Source of the DNA: Desulfotignum sp.
GTDB taxonomy: Bacteria; Desulfobacterota; Desulfobacteria; Desulfobacterales; Desulfobacteraceae
DNA: 64,000 nt
Direction of reading: 5' to 3'
NCBI GenBank assembly: GCA_011390335.1
Contig: JAABSO010000019.1
Span: forward strand, 1 to 64,000
Of the stretch, positions 25,959-35,579 are shown in pieces. A program made the position numbers and the translations under genes. The notes beneath the pieces are model-generated. The model had not been told where the DNA came from. It saw nothing but the letters and a program-made list of their open reading frames with translations, and made no database searches. Each line of letters opens with the position of its first letter. Position 1 is the stretch's first letter.

Positions 25959-26971
25959 TTGGTGGCTGTCCTCCTTTCCAGATACTGGACACACATGGAA
26001 AGCGTGAAGGTCATGAGCAGGTAAAGAATGGCACACAATATCCACAATTCAAAGGTTTGCAGACTTGTGGTGATACCTTCCCGGGTGGCCTTGGTCAATT
26101 CCCTGATGGAAATCATGCCCAGCAGGGAAGAATCCTTTATCAGGTTGATGAACTGGCCGGCCAAAGGCGGCAGGATGGTTTTCAGTGCCTGGGGAAGAAT
26201 AATATGAAACATGCACTGGAAATAGGTCATACCCGAGGAACGGGCCGCCTCCACCTGGCCGGGGTGAATGGACTCGATTCCGGCCCGCACGATCTCCACC
26301 ACATAGGCCCCGGTAAAAACCGACAATGCCATGATGCCGTACCATTCCGCATCAAGCTTGGGAATGCCGTTCATCATCAGGATTTTGTTCATGGTGGTTC
26401 CCAGTACAAAATAAAAAATCATGATCTGTACCAGGAGAGGAGACCCCCGAATAACTTCCACATAGGCCATGGCCGACCATTTGAGCACAGGGGTATTGGA
26501 CACCCTTGCCACACCGCCGATGATCCCCAGCAGTATCCCGAAAATAGTGGCAATAAACGAGATCTTCAGGGTCACCCACAGCCCTTTGGCCAGAATGCCG
26601 GGCTTCCATCCCCCTTCATAGCTGGCAATGATATCCCCGGGGGCCACCATATCCCCCTCGGTCCAGTCAAAAGTGCCTTCCGGGACCGTGTAGGTTCTTT
26701 TTCCGGTATCCGTAGTGACGGTAATATCATATTTGGCCTTATTGGCCGCAATGGTGTCTATCTCCCCGAACCCCTCTGCATACAGCGTAATGGTGGACTT
26801 GTAGATGAAATATTTGGGCACCTTGAACCAGCGCCACTGATAATCCACGGCCACTGTAGCATAATAAACTGACCCAATGACCATGAACAGGAGTACAAAA
26901 AATCCGCATACAGACAAAATATAGGCAATGGGATTGCTCAGCCGTTTGATGTTGGATACATTCTGTTCCAT
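25955..26971 (-). CDS. Polar amino-acid ABC transporter permease with N-terminal extension
   Basis: 338 residues, about 110 more than a typical HisM/GlnP permease. The extra N-terminal part has one membrane helix (about 15-40) and a polar, probably periplasmic segment (about 45-125) before the usual core. The core has four to five helices and the ATPase-contact loop [20 protein letters not shown]. The extension may contact the binding protein or sense substrate. The binding-protein gene lies upstream, separated by a terminator-like hairpin. Confidence 0.93.
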   Translation of the reverse strand: MEQNVSNIKRLSNPIAYILSVCGFFVLLFMVIGSVYYATVAVDYQWRWFKVPKYFIYKSTITLYAEGFGEIDTIAANKAKYDITVTTDTGKRTYTVPEGTFDWTEGDMVAPGDIIASYEGGWKPGILAKGLWVTLKISFIATIFGILLGIIGGVARVSNTPVLKWSAMAYVEVIRGSPLLVQIMIFYFVLGTTMNKILMMNGIPKLDAEWYGIMALSVFTGAYVVEIVRAGIESIHPGQVEAARSSGMTYFQCMFHIILPQALKTILPPLAGQFINLIKDSSLLGMISIRELTKATREGITTSLQTFELWILCAILYLLMTFTLSMCVQYLERRTATK

Positions 26972-26991
26972 ATTTATAGCCTTAAAAAACA

Positions 26992-27019
26992 GGCCGGCAG
27001 AAGATGTCTTCTACCGGCC
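26992..27019 (-). terminator. Terminator/attenuator hairpin between binding protein and permease genes
   Basis: Arms GGCCGG and CCGGCC enclose AGAAGA/TCTTCT with one C-A mismatch between them and a two-base loop. Read on the minus strand the hairpin is followed by TGTTTTTTAA, a U-tract. Partial termination here would make more binding protein than membrane components, a common arrangement. Confidence 0.75.
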
Positions 27020-27074
27020 ATGATTCATTCAAAATATCCTGATACAATTGTCACAGATAAGATTAAGGGTAAGA

Positions 27075-27896
27075 TTAATTCTGGAGATCTTTCTGCCATT
27101 CATTGGACTTGATCCATTTGTCATAGGCCTGCTGCCATCTGCCGTCATTTTTATACTGGCGAATGAAGTTGTTCAAAAAGTTTAAAAAATCAGGATCCCC
27201 TTTTCTGACTGCCATGGCCAAAGGTTCATAGGTAAAGGGTTCCGTGAGGGCAATGGTTTTGCCCTCGCCATGCTGGGCCTGCATGATCTCAATGAGGGGC
27301 AGGTCATATACAGTGGCATCGGCATTGCCCTGGATCACTTCCATGACCGCTTCTGTTTCCACTTCAAAGCTTTTGTAGGTGGCCCTGGGGATCATTCTTT
27401 TAACGGCTTGTTCACCAGTGGTGCCCAGTTTGGAAGTGATGACATATTTGGGATCATTCAGGTCTTTATAGGATTTGACCTTTCCTTCATGTTTTTTGTT
27501 AAGCAGGATGGCCTGCCCTACAACGATATAGGGGTCCGTAAAGTTAATGGCCAGGTTTCTTTCCTGGGTAACGGTCATGCCGGAAATAAGAATGTCGAAC
27601 TTGTTGGTGATCAAAGAGGGAATAATGCCGTCCCATGCGGTATTCACCGGTTCATACTTGACACCCATTGCCCTGGCCAGCTGCTTTCCCATGTCAATAT
27701 CAAATCCGATATAATCTCCTTTTGTATTGGTCATTTCAAAGGGCAGGTAGCCGGATTCAAATCCCACCCGGATTTTTCCGGCCTTTACAATGGTTTCAAG
27801 GGTTGATTTTTGGGCCAGTTCAATGTCGGCACTGAACGCCGGTGCTGAAACAAGAACAAATGCCAGAGCAAACAGGGACACGAATACTTTTTTCAT
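27075..27896 (-). CDS. Polar amino-acid ABC transporter substrate-binding protein
   Basis: 273 residues with a clear signal peptide (about 1-22, SAPAFSA cleavage region). Family 3 binding-protein signatures include LPFEMTNTKGDYIGFDIDMG and FDILISGMTVTQERNLAINF. The ligand is a polar or charged amino acid; which one cannot be read. AGGAGG precedes the ATG. It is the first gene of the transporter operon and is followed by the hairpin at 26992-27019. Confidence 0.95.
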   Translation of the reverse strand: MKKVFVSLFALAFVLVSAPAFSADIELAQKSTLETIVKAGKIRVGFESGYLPFEMTNTKGDYIGFDIDMGKQLARAMGVKYEPVNTAWDGIIPSLITNKFDILISGMTVTQERNLAINFTDPYIVVGQAILLNKKHEGKVKSYKDLNDPKYVITSKLGTTGEQAVKRMIPRATYKSFEVETEAVMEVIQGNADATVYDLPLIEIMQAQHGEGKTIALTEPFTYEPLAMAVRKGDPDFLNFLNNFIRQYKNDGRWQQAYDKWIKSNEWQKDLQN

Positions 27897-27936
27897 TTTT
27901 TCCTCCTGAAAATTTAAAGTTCGGCTTTTTTTACAC

Positions 27937-27950
27937 CTCCGGTACCGGAG
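27937..27950. promoter_or_regulatory. Perfect 14-bp palindrome upstream of the amino-acid transporter
   Basis: CTCCGGTACCGGAG lies 41 bases before the binding-protein start in a 262-base divergent gap. It could be an operator or a leader hairpin; no U-tract follows it in the transcribed direction, so it is not a simple terminator. Confidence 0.35.
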
Positions 27951-28071
27951 ATGAACTTCTCAAGCCATCGTTAACTGGGTTGTCAAGCCGTGATTACAGT
28001 CAAGTTTTATACTTAGCATAACCAAATTAAATGGCAAGTAATATTTTCCGGATCTGGATATTTGGAAAGAT

Positions 28072-28088
28072 CTATCATATCATGATAG
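28072..28088. promoter_or_regulatory. Inverted repeat upstream of the phosphoesterase gene
   Basis: CTATCAT-ATC-ATGATAG is a perfect 7-bp dyad with a 3-base centre, 71 bases before the start at 28159 and in an AT-rich promoter-like region. Part of it, ATATCATG, recurs near 28108. It is an operator candidate only. Confidence 0.35.
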
Positions 28089-28158
28089 AATATTCTGATA
28101 CCAACAATATCATGCAAATCTGTTATTATTACGGAAATACCAGCGGAAAAATACACAT

Positions 28159-28785
28159 ATGGAAAAACAGACCGCCCCCATACAGACCCATGGACTGAAA
28201 ATACTGACGGTGTCAGATTTCATCGACAAACCTTTGACCCGGAAGGTGGAAACCAAAAGCCTGGAACCGGTGGACTTCATTATCTCCTGCGGAGACCTGG
28301 ACCCGGAATACCTGTCATTTCTGCGGGACCGGCTGGATGTTCCCCTTTTTTTTGTCAAGGGCAACCATGATATCCGTTATACCCCCACCAACCCAATGGG
28401 ATGTGAAAATATCCACAAGCGGATCATTTCAGTGGGAACGTTTACCATCATGGGCCTGGAAGGCTCCATGTGGTATAATGGCGGCGCCAACCAATACACC
28501 GAAGCCATGATGAAAAAAAACATATCCAGCCTGTGGTTTTCCCTGTGGCGCAAGGGCCGGATTCACATGGTGGTGACCCATGCACCGCCCCGGCATATCC
28601 ACGATAAAGAGGACGTGTGTCATATGGGTTTTGAATGTTTTAACACGCTGATCAAAAAAAAGCAGCCGGATTATTTTGTCCATGGACATGTTCACCGGGA
28701 ATTCGAAACCTTTGCAGACAGGATAACACAGGCCAACACCACCCGGGTGATCAATACCTGCGGATATACCCTGATCGAGGCTTAA
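28159..28785 (+). CDS. Calcineurin-like metallophosphoesterase with altered first motif
   Basis: 208 residues. Metal-site motifs SCGDL (43-47), GNHD (68-71), THAPP and GHVH are present in order. The first motif, normally D-x-H, reads SDFID (19-23), so the His ligand is missing or replaced by D23. Activity with one metal or an altered site is possible. The substrate is unknown; relatives act on phosphodiesters or nucleotides. The ParB-like gene starts two bases after its stop, so the two are probably co-expressed. Confidence 0.88.
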   Translation: MEKQTAPIQTHGLKILTVSDFIDKPLTRKVETKSLEPVDFIISCGDLDPEYLSFLRDRLDVPLFFVKGNHDIRYTPTNPMGCENIHKRIISVGTFTIMGLEGSMWYNGGANQYTEAMMKKNISSLWFSLWRKGRIHMVVTHAPPRHIHDKEDVCHMGFECFNTLIKKKQPDYFVHGHVHREFETFADRITQANTTRVINTCGYTLIEA

Positions 28786-28787
28786 TC

Positions 28788-29879
28788 ATGAAAAACATAT
28801 TTAAACACCTGTTCTCTTCGGATCCGTCACAGCAAGATGGTGCCGACCATGTCAGCTCCTTTAACGAACAGCAGGCCAAAGAAGAAGATGTGCAGTTCCT
28901 TGACCATGGTATCCAGACCATTGCCCTGGAAAAAATCATCGGCAGCGTGGGCAAATATGCGGATTTTGATTCCAGGTTCCGACCCAAAAAGCATGTTTCC
29001 GGAAAACGGTTTACGGACATCAAACAGGCCATGCGCCAGGGCAAAGCCATACCGCCGGTAAAGCTGTATCAGATACGCAACCAGTACTATGTACTGGACG
29101 GCAACCACCGGGTGGCTGCTGCCAAGGAACTGGGTTGGACAGAAATATCCGCCAAGGTGGTGGAACTTTTGTCCGGTAAAAATACCATGGAAAACCTGCT
29201 GTACATAGAAAAAAAGAAATTTTTCCAAAAAACCGGGCTGCCCCTTGAGATCGATCTTACGGAACTGGGAAAATATAATTACCTGGAACAGCAGATCCAC
29301 AGACACCAGGTATATCTGGCTTCTTTGTCAGGCAAAGACTGCGATTTTGCCAGGGCCTCCAGGGACTGGTACAACACCATTTATCTGCCCATGACCGCCA
29401 TAATACAAAACGGGGAACTGATCAAATATTTTCCGGGCAGAACCATAGCAGACCTGTATACCTATATAGCCTATCACCACTGGGATACAAACGCTAATCG
29501 CCGTTACGGCATCGGCATTGACCGGCTTATTCCCAAAAGCATGGAAGGATTCAGAACCGCCATGCTGGAGAAACAGACTCCGGAATATCCGGAGATGAAA
29601 CGCACCATCACCGCATTTGTCCTCATTGATACAGATACCACAGCGGAAGCGACCCTGTCTGATAAATTGTTTGCCCTAGAGGAGGTCCAGGAGGTCCATG
29701 CGGTTCATGGCAGCATTGATCTTCTGGTAAAAGTGGTGCTCAAACGGGATTTTCTGGCTTCAGATGCAGAAACCATTGCGGAATTTTTAGATGAGCGAAT
29801 TCGAAAAATTGCCGGTATAAAACGCACCCAGACCATGATACCGGGCCGGTCCCTGGTCAAAGAAGGATTTGCCTGTTGA
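28788..29879 (+). CDS. ParB/Srx-like domain protein fused to a RAM (AsnC-type) ligand domain
   Basis: 363 residues in three parts. About 40-130 is a ParB/sulfiredoxin-like fold with VLDGNHRVAAAKELGW. About 190-270 has WYNTIYLPMTAII and FPGRTIADLYTYIAYHHW, recalling DUF4032-like ParB relatives. About 280-355 (TAFVLIDTDTTAEATLSDKL, VHGSIDLLVKVVL) resembles the effector-binding RAM domain of Lrp/AsnC regulators. No helix-turn-helix was seen, so a nucleotide-using enzyme or sensor tuned by a small ligand is as likely as a DNA-binding protein. It is paired with the phosphoesterase gene upstream. Confidence 0.85.
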   Translation: MKNIFKHLFSSDPSQQDGADHVSSFNEQQAKEEDVQFLDHGIQTIALEKIIGSVGKYADFDSRFRPKKHVSGKRFTDIKQAMRQGKAIPPVKLYQIRNQYYVLDGNHRVAAAKELGWTEISAKVVELLSGKNTMENLLYIEKKKFFQKTGLPLEIDLTELGKYNYLEQQIHRHQVYLASLSGKDCDFARASRDWYNTIYLPMTAIIQNGELIKYFPGRTIADLYTYIAYHHWDTNANRRYGIGIDRLIPKSMEGFRTAMLEKQTPEYPEMKRTITAFVLIDTDTTAEATLSDKLFALEEVQEVHAVHGSIDLLVKVVLKRDFLASDAETIAEFLDERIRKIAGIKRTQTMIPGRSLVKEGFAC

Positions 29880-29941
29880 TTGTGTTCACCCAGACCCGGA
29901 GAAACAGCGGTATACGCTATGATGGTCCTAACTTGTGACTA

Positions 29942-31558
29942 TCAGGGAGTGACAAGGGATGTCCTTTCATCAAACTGGGGATACCCTGCCAAGGTGGTTA
30001 TCAGGTCATGACCGTAGTCAAGATTTGGCCTTTTAGCAAAGCAGTTTTTGATATCAAGCAGAGGATACACCAGGGCCTCATGGAGGATCCTTATCTGTGC
30101 CTGTTCCCAGAGACGGATCTGTTTTTTGGGGTCAATTTCAGACCGGGCATCATCCAGAAGCTTGTCAACGGAAGTGCAATGGGAAAAATTGGTGTCAGGG
30201 GTTGCCCCGGTTTCCACAATGGAATCAGAATGAAAATATTTCCGGAGGTAATTGTCTGCATTGGGCCTGAGGGTAAAATACAGAACAATGGCATTATAGT
30301 TTTCACGGATCAGCTGGTGGTATGTCGAATGGGATACAATTTTCAAATCCACCATGATGCCTATGCGGGCCAGCTCCTGTTGTAAGATTTCATAGGCTGT
30401 TTTAAAAAGGCGTTTTTCAGATCCATACAGGGTCATGGAAAACCCGTCGGCAAACCCTGCCTCTGCCAGAAGCTGTCTGGCCAGAGGGATATCTTTTTTC
30501 CGGTTCAGCCCCAGTGCGGTGATTTTGTCATTTTCAATCCCCCCGGGCAGAAAATCCGCACTCATGGGCGCCAGCACCGGTGTCACCAGACTTTTGGTGG
30601 AGGCGGCCAGAAAAAGGTCCCGGTCCAGGGCATGGATAATGGCCTTTCTCACCCGGATATCATCCAATGGTGAGACTGATGTATTCAAATGGAACATGCC
30701 GGTAAACCCCGGTCCGAATACATCAATACGGGTTTTGGGCAGCTTTTCCATTTTCTGGATCCAGCCGGGATCACCCACACCGAGAATCAGATCCATGTCT
30801 CCTTTTCTGAAAGCAGCTTCCCGTAAATCATTGTCCGGAATAAAATGCATTTCCACCCCGGCAAGTTGGGGTGTGCCCCTAAAATAGGCAGCATGGGCTT
30901 TTAACACACACTTTTCTTTGGGAATATACCGGTCAAACACAAATGGTCCTGTACCCACGGGATGTCTTGTAAATGCATCATATCCCCCGGCCTGGATGGC
31001 TTTTTTGCTCACAATATATCCGGCACGGTGATTGGCGATGATGGGCAGAAAGAACAAGGGAGAAATCGGTTTTTCCAAAATGATTTCTAGGGTATAATCA
31101 CCGCGTTTTTCAAAGGTCATGCCGGCATATTCCTGGGCAAAACCGCCCCGGTCAGGGTCTGCTGCCTTTTTTAAAGAAAAAATGACATCATCTGCGGTCA
31201 ATTCATAGGCTGGGTTAAAGGGACCGGTGTGAAAAAAAATGCCTTTTTTCACCTTGATTGTCCAGATCTGCCGGCCGTTTTTGATATAAAACTTGGGAAT
31301 GGATTCGGCAATATCTGGCTCCAGAAGGGACAGGTTTCCCGGAGCATACCTGACCAGACTGTTGAACACCATGTCTGCAAAGGTGGCATCCTGGGAACCC
31401 TTTGCAAAATGGGGGTCCAGGTGGCTGAGGCTACTGGTGTGAACGGCAAATTTCAACACCTGGGGTGTTTGCGCTCCAGCAGTGTCTGTCTGCAAAAACG
31501 GTGCACAAACACCCATTACCCACCATGCCACAAAAAAAATCATACGCCTTTTCACCAT
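29942..31558 (-). CDS. Family 5 (peptide/nickel-type) ABC substrate-binding protein, solitary
   Basis: 538 residues with an N-terminal signal peptide (to about 29, ending TAGAQ). SBP family 5 features: LDPHFAKGSQDATFADMVFN, the YELTADDVIFSLKKAADP segment and RHPVGTGPFVFDRY. Such proteins deliver peptides, nickel complexes or other solutes to Dpp/Opp permeases, none of which is encoded nearby, so it may serve a distant transporter. AAAGGAGGG precedes the ATG. It lies 44 bases downstream of the glutamate synthase genes on the same strand. Confidence 0.93.
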   Translation of the reverse strand: MVKRRMIFFVAWWVMGVCAPFLQTDTAGAQTPQVLKFAVHTSSLSHLDPHFAKGSQDATFADMVFNSLVRYAPGNLSLLEPDIAESIPKFYIKNGRQIWTIKVKKGIFFHTGPFNPAYELTADDVIFSLKKAADPDRGGFAQEYAGMTFEKRGDYTLEIILEKPISPLFFLPIIANHRAGYIVSKKAIQAGGYDAFTRHPVGTGPFVFDRYIPKEKCVLKAHAAYFRGTPQLAGVEMHFIPDNDLREAAFRKGDMDLILGVGDPGWIQKMEKLPKTRIDVFGPGFTGMFHLNTSVSPLDDIRVRKAIIHALDRDLFLAASTKSLVTPVLAPMSADFLPGGIENDKITALGLNRKKDIPLARQLLAEAGFADGFSMTLYGSEKRLFKTAYEILQQELARIGIMVDLKIVSHSTYHQLIRENYNAIVLYFTLRPNADNYLRKYFHSDSIVETGATPDTNFSHCTSVDKLLDDARSEIDPKKQIRLWEQAQIRILHEALVYPLLDIKNCFAKRPNLDYGHDLITTLAGYPQFDERTSLVTP

Positions 31559-31602
31559 AACCCTCCTTTGATTTGCCTTTCTCTAAGGCTGCGTTTTACC
31601 GG

Positions 31603-33933
31603 TCACAAGGGCGTATTGGGCATCATCTCCCAGATGCCGCAGGGACAGGCCCCTTTGCAGAATCCGCACCCGATACACTTGTCCGGATCCACCTGGTATT
31701 CAAACCCGTCTTTTCCCAGATCAGCGCGCTGAATGGCAGCTTCGGGGCAGATGGCCACACAGATGCCGCAATCTCTGCAGTTTCCGCATGAGGCGCAGTC
31801 TGCCCCGCATTCCGTGAGATCATCGGCAATCTTTCTGGGATCATAATAGGCCAGGTTGATCCGGTTTTTATCCATCACCGGCAACGGTTCCAGGTCGTCC
31901 GCCCTTTTTCCGGAAACGATCTGGTGAATGGTCAGCGCGGCCCGTTTCCCCGCACCAATGGCATCGGTGATCAGCCCCGGCCCCACCATATCCCCTATGG
32001 CAAACACCCTGGGATCTGATGTCCGGTTGAACCTGTCCACTGCCACAAACCCGTTTTCCACAGACAGGTGATCTCCTGCAAAAGCAAGGTCCGGCACATC
32101 CCCGATGGCCACCACCACGGTATCGGCAGGCAGCACCTCGCCTTCCCGGAGTATGACGCTTTCAGGTGTAATTTCTTTGGTGAATACCGGCCACCTGAAC
32201 CTGGCACCGCAGGCTTCGGCATCTTCTCTCTCTTTTCCGAAAGCCGCAGGTTTCTGGACATCAATGAGGGTAATATCTTTGGCCCCGAGCCGGTGGGCTT
32301 CCGTTGCCACATCACACCCCACATTGCCTGCCCCGATAATCACCACCTGCATGCCCGGGTTCACCTTGCCTGCCTTGGCATCTGCCAAAAAATCATTGGC
32401 AAACCAGGCGTTTTCAATACCCGGAACCGGCAGGGTCCTGGGTTTTTTTGCCCCGGCCGCCACAATGGTAAAGTCATATGTTTCTTTGATCCTGAGAAAT
32501 TCGTCTGTATTGATATCCTGATTCAGGCGGATGTCGGTGACCAGAGCCTTGATGCGGGACAGTTCCGCATCAAGGGTTTTTATGGGAATCCGGGATCCGG
32601 GAATCACAGCAGAAATTTTGCCGCCGATGGCTGCGCCGGTATCAAATACCGTGACTGTATGGCCTTTGAGTGTCAGGTGCCATGCTGCGGACAGGCCCCC
32701 CGGGCCGGCACCGATAACCGCCATTTTCTTTCGGGTCTTTTTGGCCGGGGCGGGCGGGGGTACATTTTCTGCAGCCTGTCCCAGGGCCCTGACACTGATG
32801 GGCTGCATCCCCTCCTGAAGGCGGGAACAGGATGCCATGCAGGGGCTCGGACATAAATGCCCGCACACAGTGGCGGGAAACGGTGTGTGGGCAAGGCCCA
32901 TGGCAATGGCTTCATCCACATTGTCGGCCCGGACCATGTACCATCTGTCTTGTACCGGTATGCCTGTGGGGCATGCTGCCTGGCAGGGGGACATATAGCG
33001 GCCCTGTTCCCACACCGGGATATACCGGCGCAGGTCTCCTTTGGTAATCACCGGCACCATGCCCGGCTGGGTTTCCTGGATATCGCCGATGAGACCGCCT
33101 TTTCCCAGCTCTTTGTCCCAGACCTGCTCCCGGAAAACGGCCATGGACAGTTTATTCGGGCTGTCTGCTTTTTCATGGGGGGATTTGGCGGTAATCACAA
33201 CCCAGTCAGACCGGACAGCCAGGGAGGCAAAAAGATCTGATTGACCTGTTTTTTCCAGAAATGTCGGAAGCCTTGTTTCCAGCCAGTGCCAGTCTTCATC
33301 GGACAAGGGCACCTGTTTGGCATCTTTTGTGCTGAAACCTGCTGCACTGCCCCGGACAAACACCTTACCCCCCACCATGCCCACCAGGGGACGGTATCCC
33401 AAAACCTGGCCTTTGGGATCGCATCCATGGCCGCAGATCACAGCAATCCCTCCAGCCATGAACTCGCCGAAATAATCTCCTGCCGATCCCAGTACCCATA
33501 GTTCAGGCGGATCAAACCGGGGATTGTGCTTGGTCATTGTCATGCCCCTGGCCCCGATGCTGCCCCCCACAAACACCCGGCCCTGGGCAGCCCCGTTCAT
33601 GACTCCGTTGGAGGCATGGCCATGGACCACAATCTGTGCCCCGGCATTGAGCCACCCTAAGTCATCGGAGGCCGGGCCCATAACCTCAATACTGGTATTG
33701 GCATTGCCCAGAGATCCGGTGCGCTGGCCGGAATACCCGATAATGCGGATATGCACGGGATCGGTGCCTGCATCCCAGAGCCGTCCGCCAATGCCGTGCT
33801 GGCCGAAGGCTTCAATCTCCAGTTTCCTGTGCCCGCCTTTGATCTGCTGGTGAACGATCTCCTCAAGGACCCGGGAGGGAATACGCTTTTCTTCTCTCTT
33901 GCCTGGTACATAGACAAAATCATCGTGTTTCAT
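31603..33933 (-). CDS. Glutamate synthase fusion: GXGXG domain, GltD-like FAD/NADPH domain and 4Fe-4S ferredoxin
   Basis: 776 residues. About 25-230 is the beta-helix GXGXG domain of GltB (GQRTGSLGNANTSIEVMG, VHGHASNGVMNGAAQGRVFV). About 310-690 resembles GltD, with an N-terminal Cys cluster (SPCQAACPTGIPV, CGHLCPSPCMASC) and Rossmann motifs IGAGPGGLSAAW and IGAGNVGCDVA. The end carries ferredoxin motifs (CRDCGICVAICP and CIGCGFCKGACP). It should pass electrons to the FMN subunit encoded upstream. ATG 33933 is 11 bases after that gene. Ferredoxin rather than NADPH could be the main donor. Confidence 0.93.
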   Translation of the reverse strand: MKHDDFVYVPGKREEKRIPSRVLEEIVHQQIKGGHRKLEIEAFGQHGIGGRLWDAGTDPVHIRIIGYSGQRTGSLGNANTSIEVMGPASDDLGWLNAGAQIVVHGHASNGVMNGAAQGRVFVGGSIGARGMTMTKHNPRFDPPELWVLGSAGDYFGEFMAGGIAVICGHGCDPKGQVLGYRPLVGMVGGKVFVRGSAAGFSTKDAKQVPLSDEDWHWLETRLPTFLEKTGQSDLFASLAVRSDWVVITAKSPHEKADSPNKLSMAVFREQVWDKELGKGGLIGDIQETQPGMVPVITKGDLRRYIPVWEQGRYMSPCQAACPTGIPVQDRWYMVRADNVDEAIAMGLAHTPFPATVCGHLCPSPCMASCSRLQEGMQPISVRALGQAAENVPPPAPAKKTRKKMAVIGAGPGGLSAAWHLTLKGHTVTVFDTGAAIGGKISAVIPGSRIPIKTLDAELSRIKALVTDIRLNQDINTDEFLRIKETYDFTIVAAGAKKPRTLPVPGIENAWFANDFLADAKAGKVNPGMQVVIIGAGNVGCDVATEAHRLGAKDITLIDVQKPAAFGKEREDAEACGARFRWPVFTKEITPESVILREGEVLPADTVVVAIGDVPDLAFAGDHLSVENGFVAVDRFNRTSDPRVFAIGDMVGPGLITDAIGAGKRAALTIHQIVSGKRADDLEPLPVMDKNRINLAYYDPRKIADDLTECGADCASCGNCRDCGICVAICPEAAIQRADLGKDGFEYQVDPDKCIGCGFCKGACPCGIWEMMPNTPL

Positions 33934-33944
33934 AACAAAGTTCC

Positions 33945-35579
33945 TTACACCACATATTTAATACTGAGGCGCTGTGCAACAGCATGGTCATCAATTCCCA
34001 GCGCATCGGACATACCAATGGGCAAAGAGGTGGATCTTCCCAGAGGGGCCACGATCTTTTTGAGTTCCGTATCAAAGGAAACAAACAGATCCACCACCCG
34101 CTGGGCCACATCTTCCGGATCAAGCCTTCTGTACAGCCTTGGATCCTGGGAGGTGATGCCCTTGGGACAGATGCCCACGTTGCACACATTGCACCGGTCT
34201 TCTTCGGTTCCCACACACCCGGCAGCCGCCTGCATCAGATACTTGCCGATCTGGACCCCTGAGGCCCCCAGCATTATCAGGGCTGCGGCATTGGCAGCGA
34301 TATTGCCGTTTTTCCCGATACCGCCCCCGGCAAACAAGGGAATTTCATTTTGTTTGCCGATCTTGATCAGGTTCAGGTAGTTATCTCTGATGCAGCTGGC
34401 AATGGGGTGTCCCATGTGGTCCATGGAAACGGAATAGGCAGCACCCGTGCCCCCGTCTTCACCGTCAATGGCAAGGCCCGATGCATAGTCGTTGCGGGTG
34501 AGGTTGTTGAGCACAGCCAAAGAGGTGGAAGATGCGGAAATCTTGGGATACACCGGCACCCGGAAGCCCCAGGCCATGGACATGGACAGAATCATCTTGG
34601 CCACCGACTCTTCAATGGAATACTGGGTCTGGTGGGTGGGGGGGCTGGGCAGGCTCACCCCCTGGGGAACACCCCGTATGGCGGCAATCAGTTTATTTAC
34701 CTTGTGCCACATGAGCAACCCCCCGTCCCCGGGTTTGGCACCCTGTCCGTACTTGATCTCAATGGCGCAGGGGTCTTCTTTCATGTGGGGGATGGCATGG
34801 ATGATCTCATCCCACCCAAAATAGCCCGAAGCAATCTGGAGGATGACATATTTTAAAAACCGGGACCGCAGCAGTCTGGGGGGGCATCCCCCTTCACCGG
34901 TACACATGCGCACAGGCATGCCCATCTCCTCGTTCAGATAGGCCACTCCCATTTGAAGCCCCTCCCACATGGTGGGGGACAGGGCACCGAATGACATGCC
35001 GCCGATGATCAAAGGATAAATTTCGCGCACCGGCGGGATCCATCCCTTTTCCCGGAACCGCTTCATGTTTTCCCTGGGAGAGAGCACCCGCCCCAGCAGG
35101 GTCCGCATTTCAAACTCATGACGTCCGGCATCCAGGGCCGGGTCTGTGAGCATGGAAATCCGTGTAAATTTTATCCGGTCCAGAATGGAGGCTGAAACAT
35201 TGCGCCGCCCCCCCCTGCGCCGGGGAACCCCCTGCTGGTTGATGTGAAATTTCATCCGGTCCAGGCCGGGATTTTTTACCGGGTGAATGGCATCATTGGG
35301 GCAGACCAGGGTGCACATGGCACACCCGATACAGGCATTTTCCACTGCGGTCCGCTGCCGGACCCCGTAAAAGGTATCATAGCTGTTGGTCTGTTCCGCG
35401 TCTTTACGGATGGATGTTTTTATGACCCGCTTTCTGAACACTTCCAGCCCAATGGCTTTTACCGGGCACACCGCTGTGCACTGGCCGCAAAGGGTGCATC
35501 TTTCATCGCTGTAACGGATCTGCCAGGGCAGATCGTTCAGGCTTAAAGCGGAAGGTTCAAGGCTTCTGTTTGACGACAT
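33945..35579 (-). CDS. Glutamate synthase FMN-binding central subunit with two ferredoxin motifs
   Basis: 544 residues. Two 4Fe-4S motifs at the N terminus (C28, C31, C34, C38 and C83, C86, C89, C93) precede the FMN/2-oxoglutarate barrel (IGGMSFGALSPTMWEGL, GDGGLLMWHKVNKLIA, AIDGEDGGTGAAY). A Cys group CNVCNVGICPKG near the end resembles the 3Fe-4S site of GltB. This is the archaeal-type split form that makes glutamate from 2-oxoglutarate and ammonia channelled from the glutaminase subunit. AGGAGG precedes ATG 35579. The gene overlaps the end of the glutaminase gene by 37 bases. Confidence 0.94.
   Translation of the reverse strand: MSSNRSLEPSALSLNDLPWQIRYSDERCTLCGQCTAVCPVKAIGLEVFRKRVIKTSIRKDAEQTNSYDTFYGVRQRTAVENACIGCAMCTLVCPNDAIHPVKNPGLDRMKFHINQQGVPRRRGGRRNVSASILDRIKFTRISMLTDPALDAGRHEFEMRTLLGRVLSPRENMKRFREKGWIPPVREIYPLIIGGMSFGALSPTMWEGLQMGVAYLNEEMGMPVRMCTGEGGCPPRLLRSRFLKYVILQIASGYFGWDEIIHAIPHMKEDPCAIEIKYGQGAKPGDGGLLMWHKVNKLIAAIRGVPQGVSLPSPPTHQTQYSIEESVAKMILSMSMAWGFRVPVYPKISASSTSLAVLNNLTRNDYASGLAIDGEDGGTGAAYSVSMDHMGHPIASCIRDNYLNLIKIGKQNEIPLFAGGGIGKNGNIAANAAALIMLGASGVQIGKYLMQAAAGCVGTEEDRCNVCNVGICPKGITSQDPRLYRRLDPEDVAQRVVDLFVSFDTELKKIVAPLGRSTSLPIGMSDALGIDDHAVAQRLSIKYVV

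Noticed and set aside
28159..28785. Frameshift or error causing the missing first-motif His of the phosphoesterase
   Set aside because: The frame and codon use are normal through the motif and the rest of the protein is intact, so a true variant is more likely.
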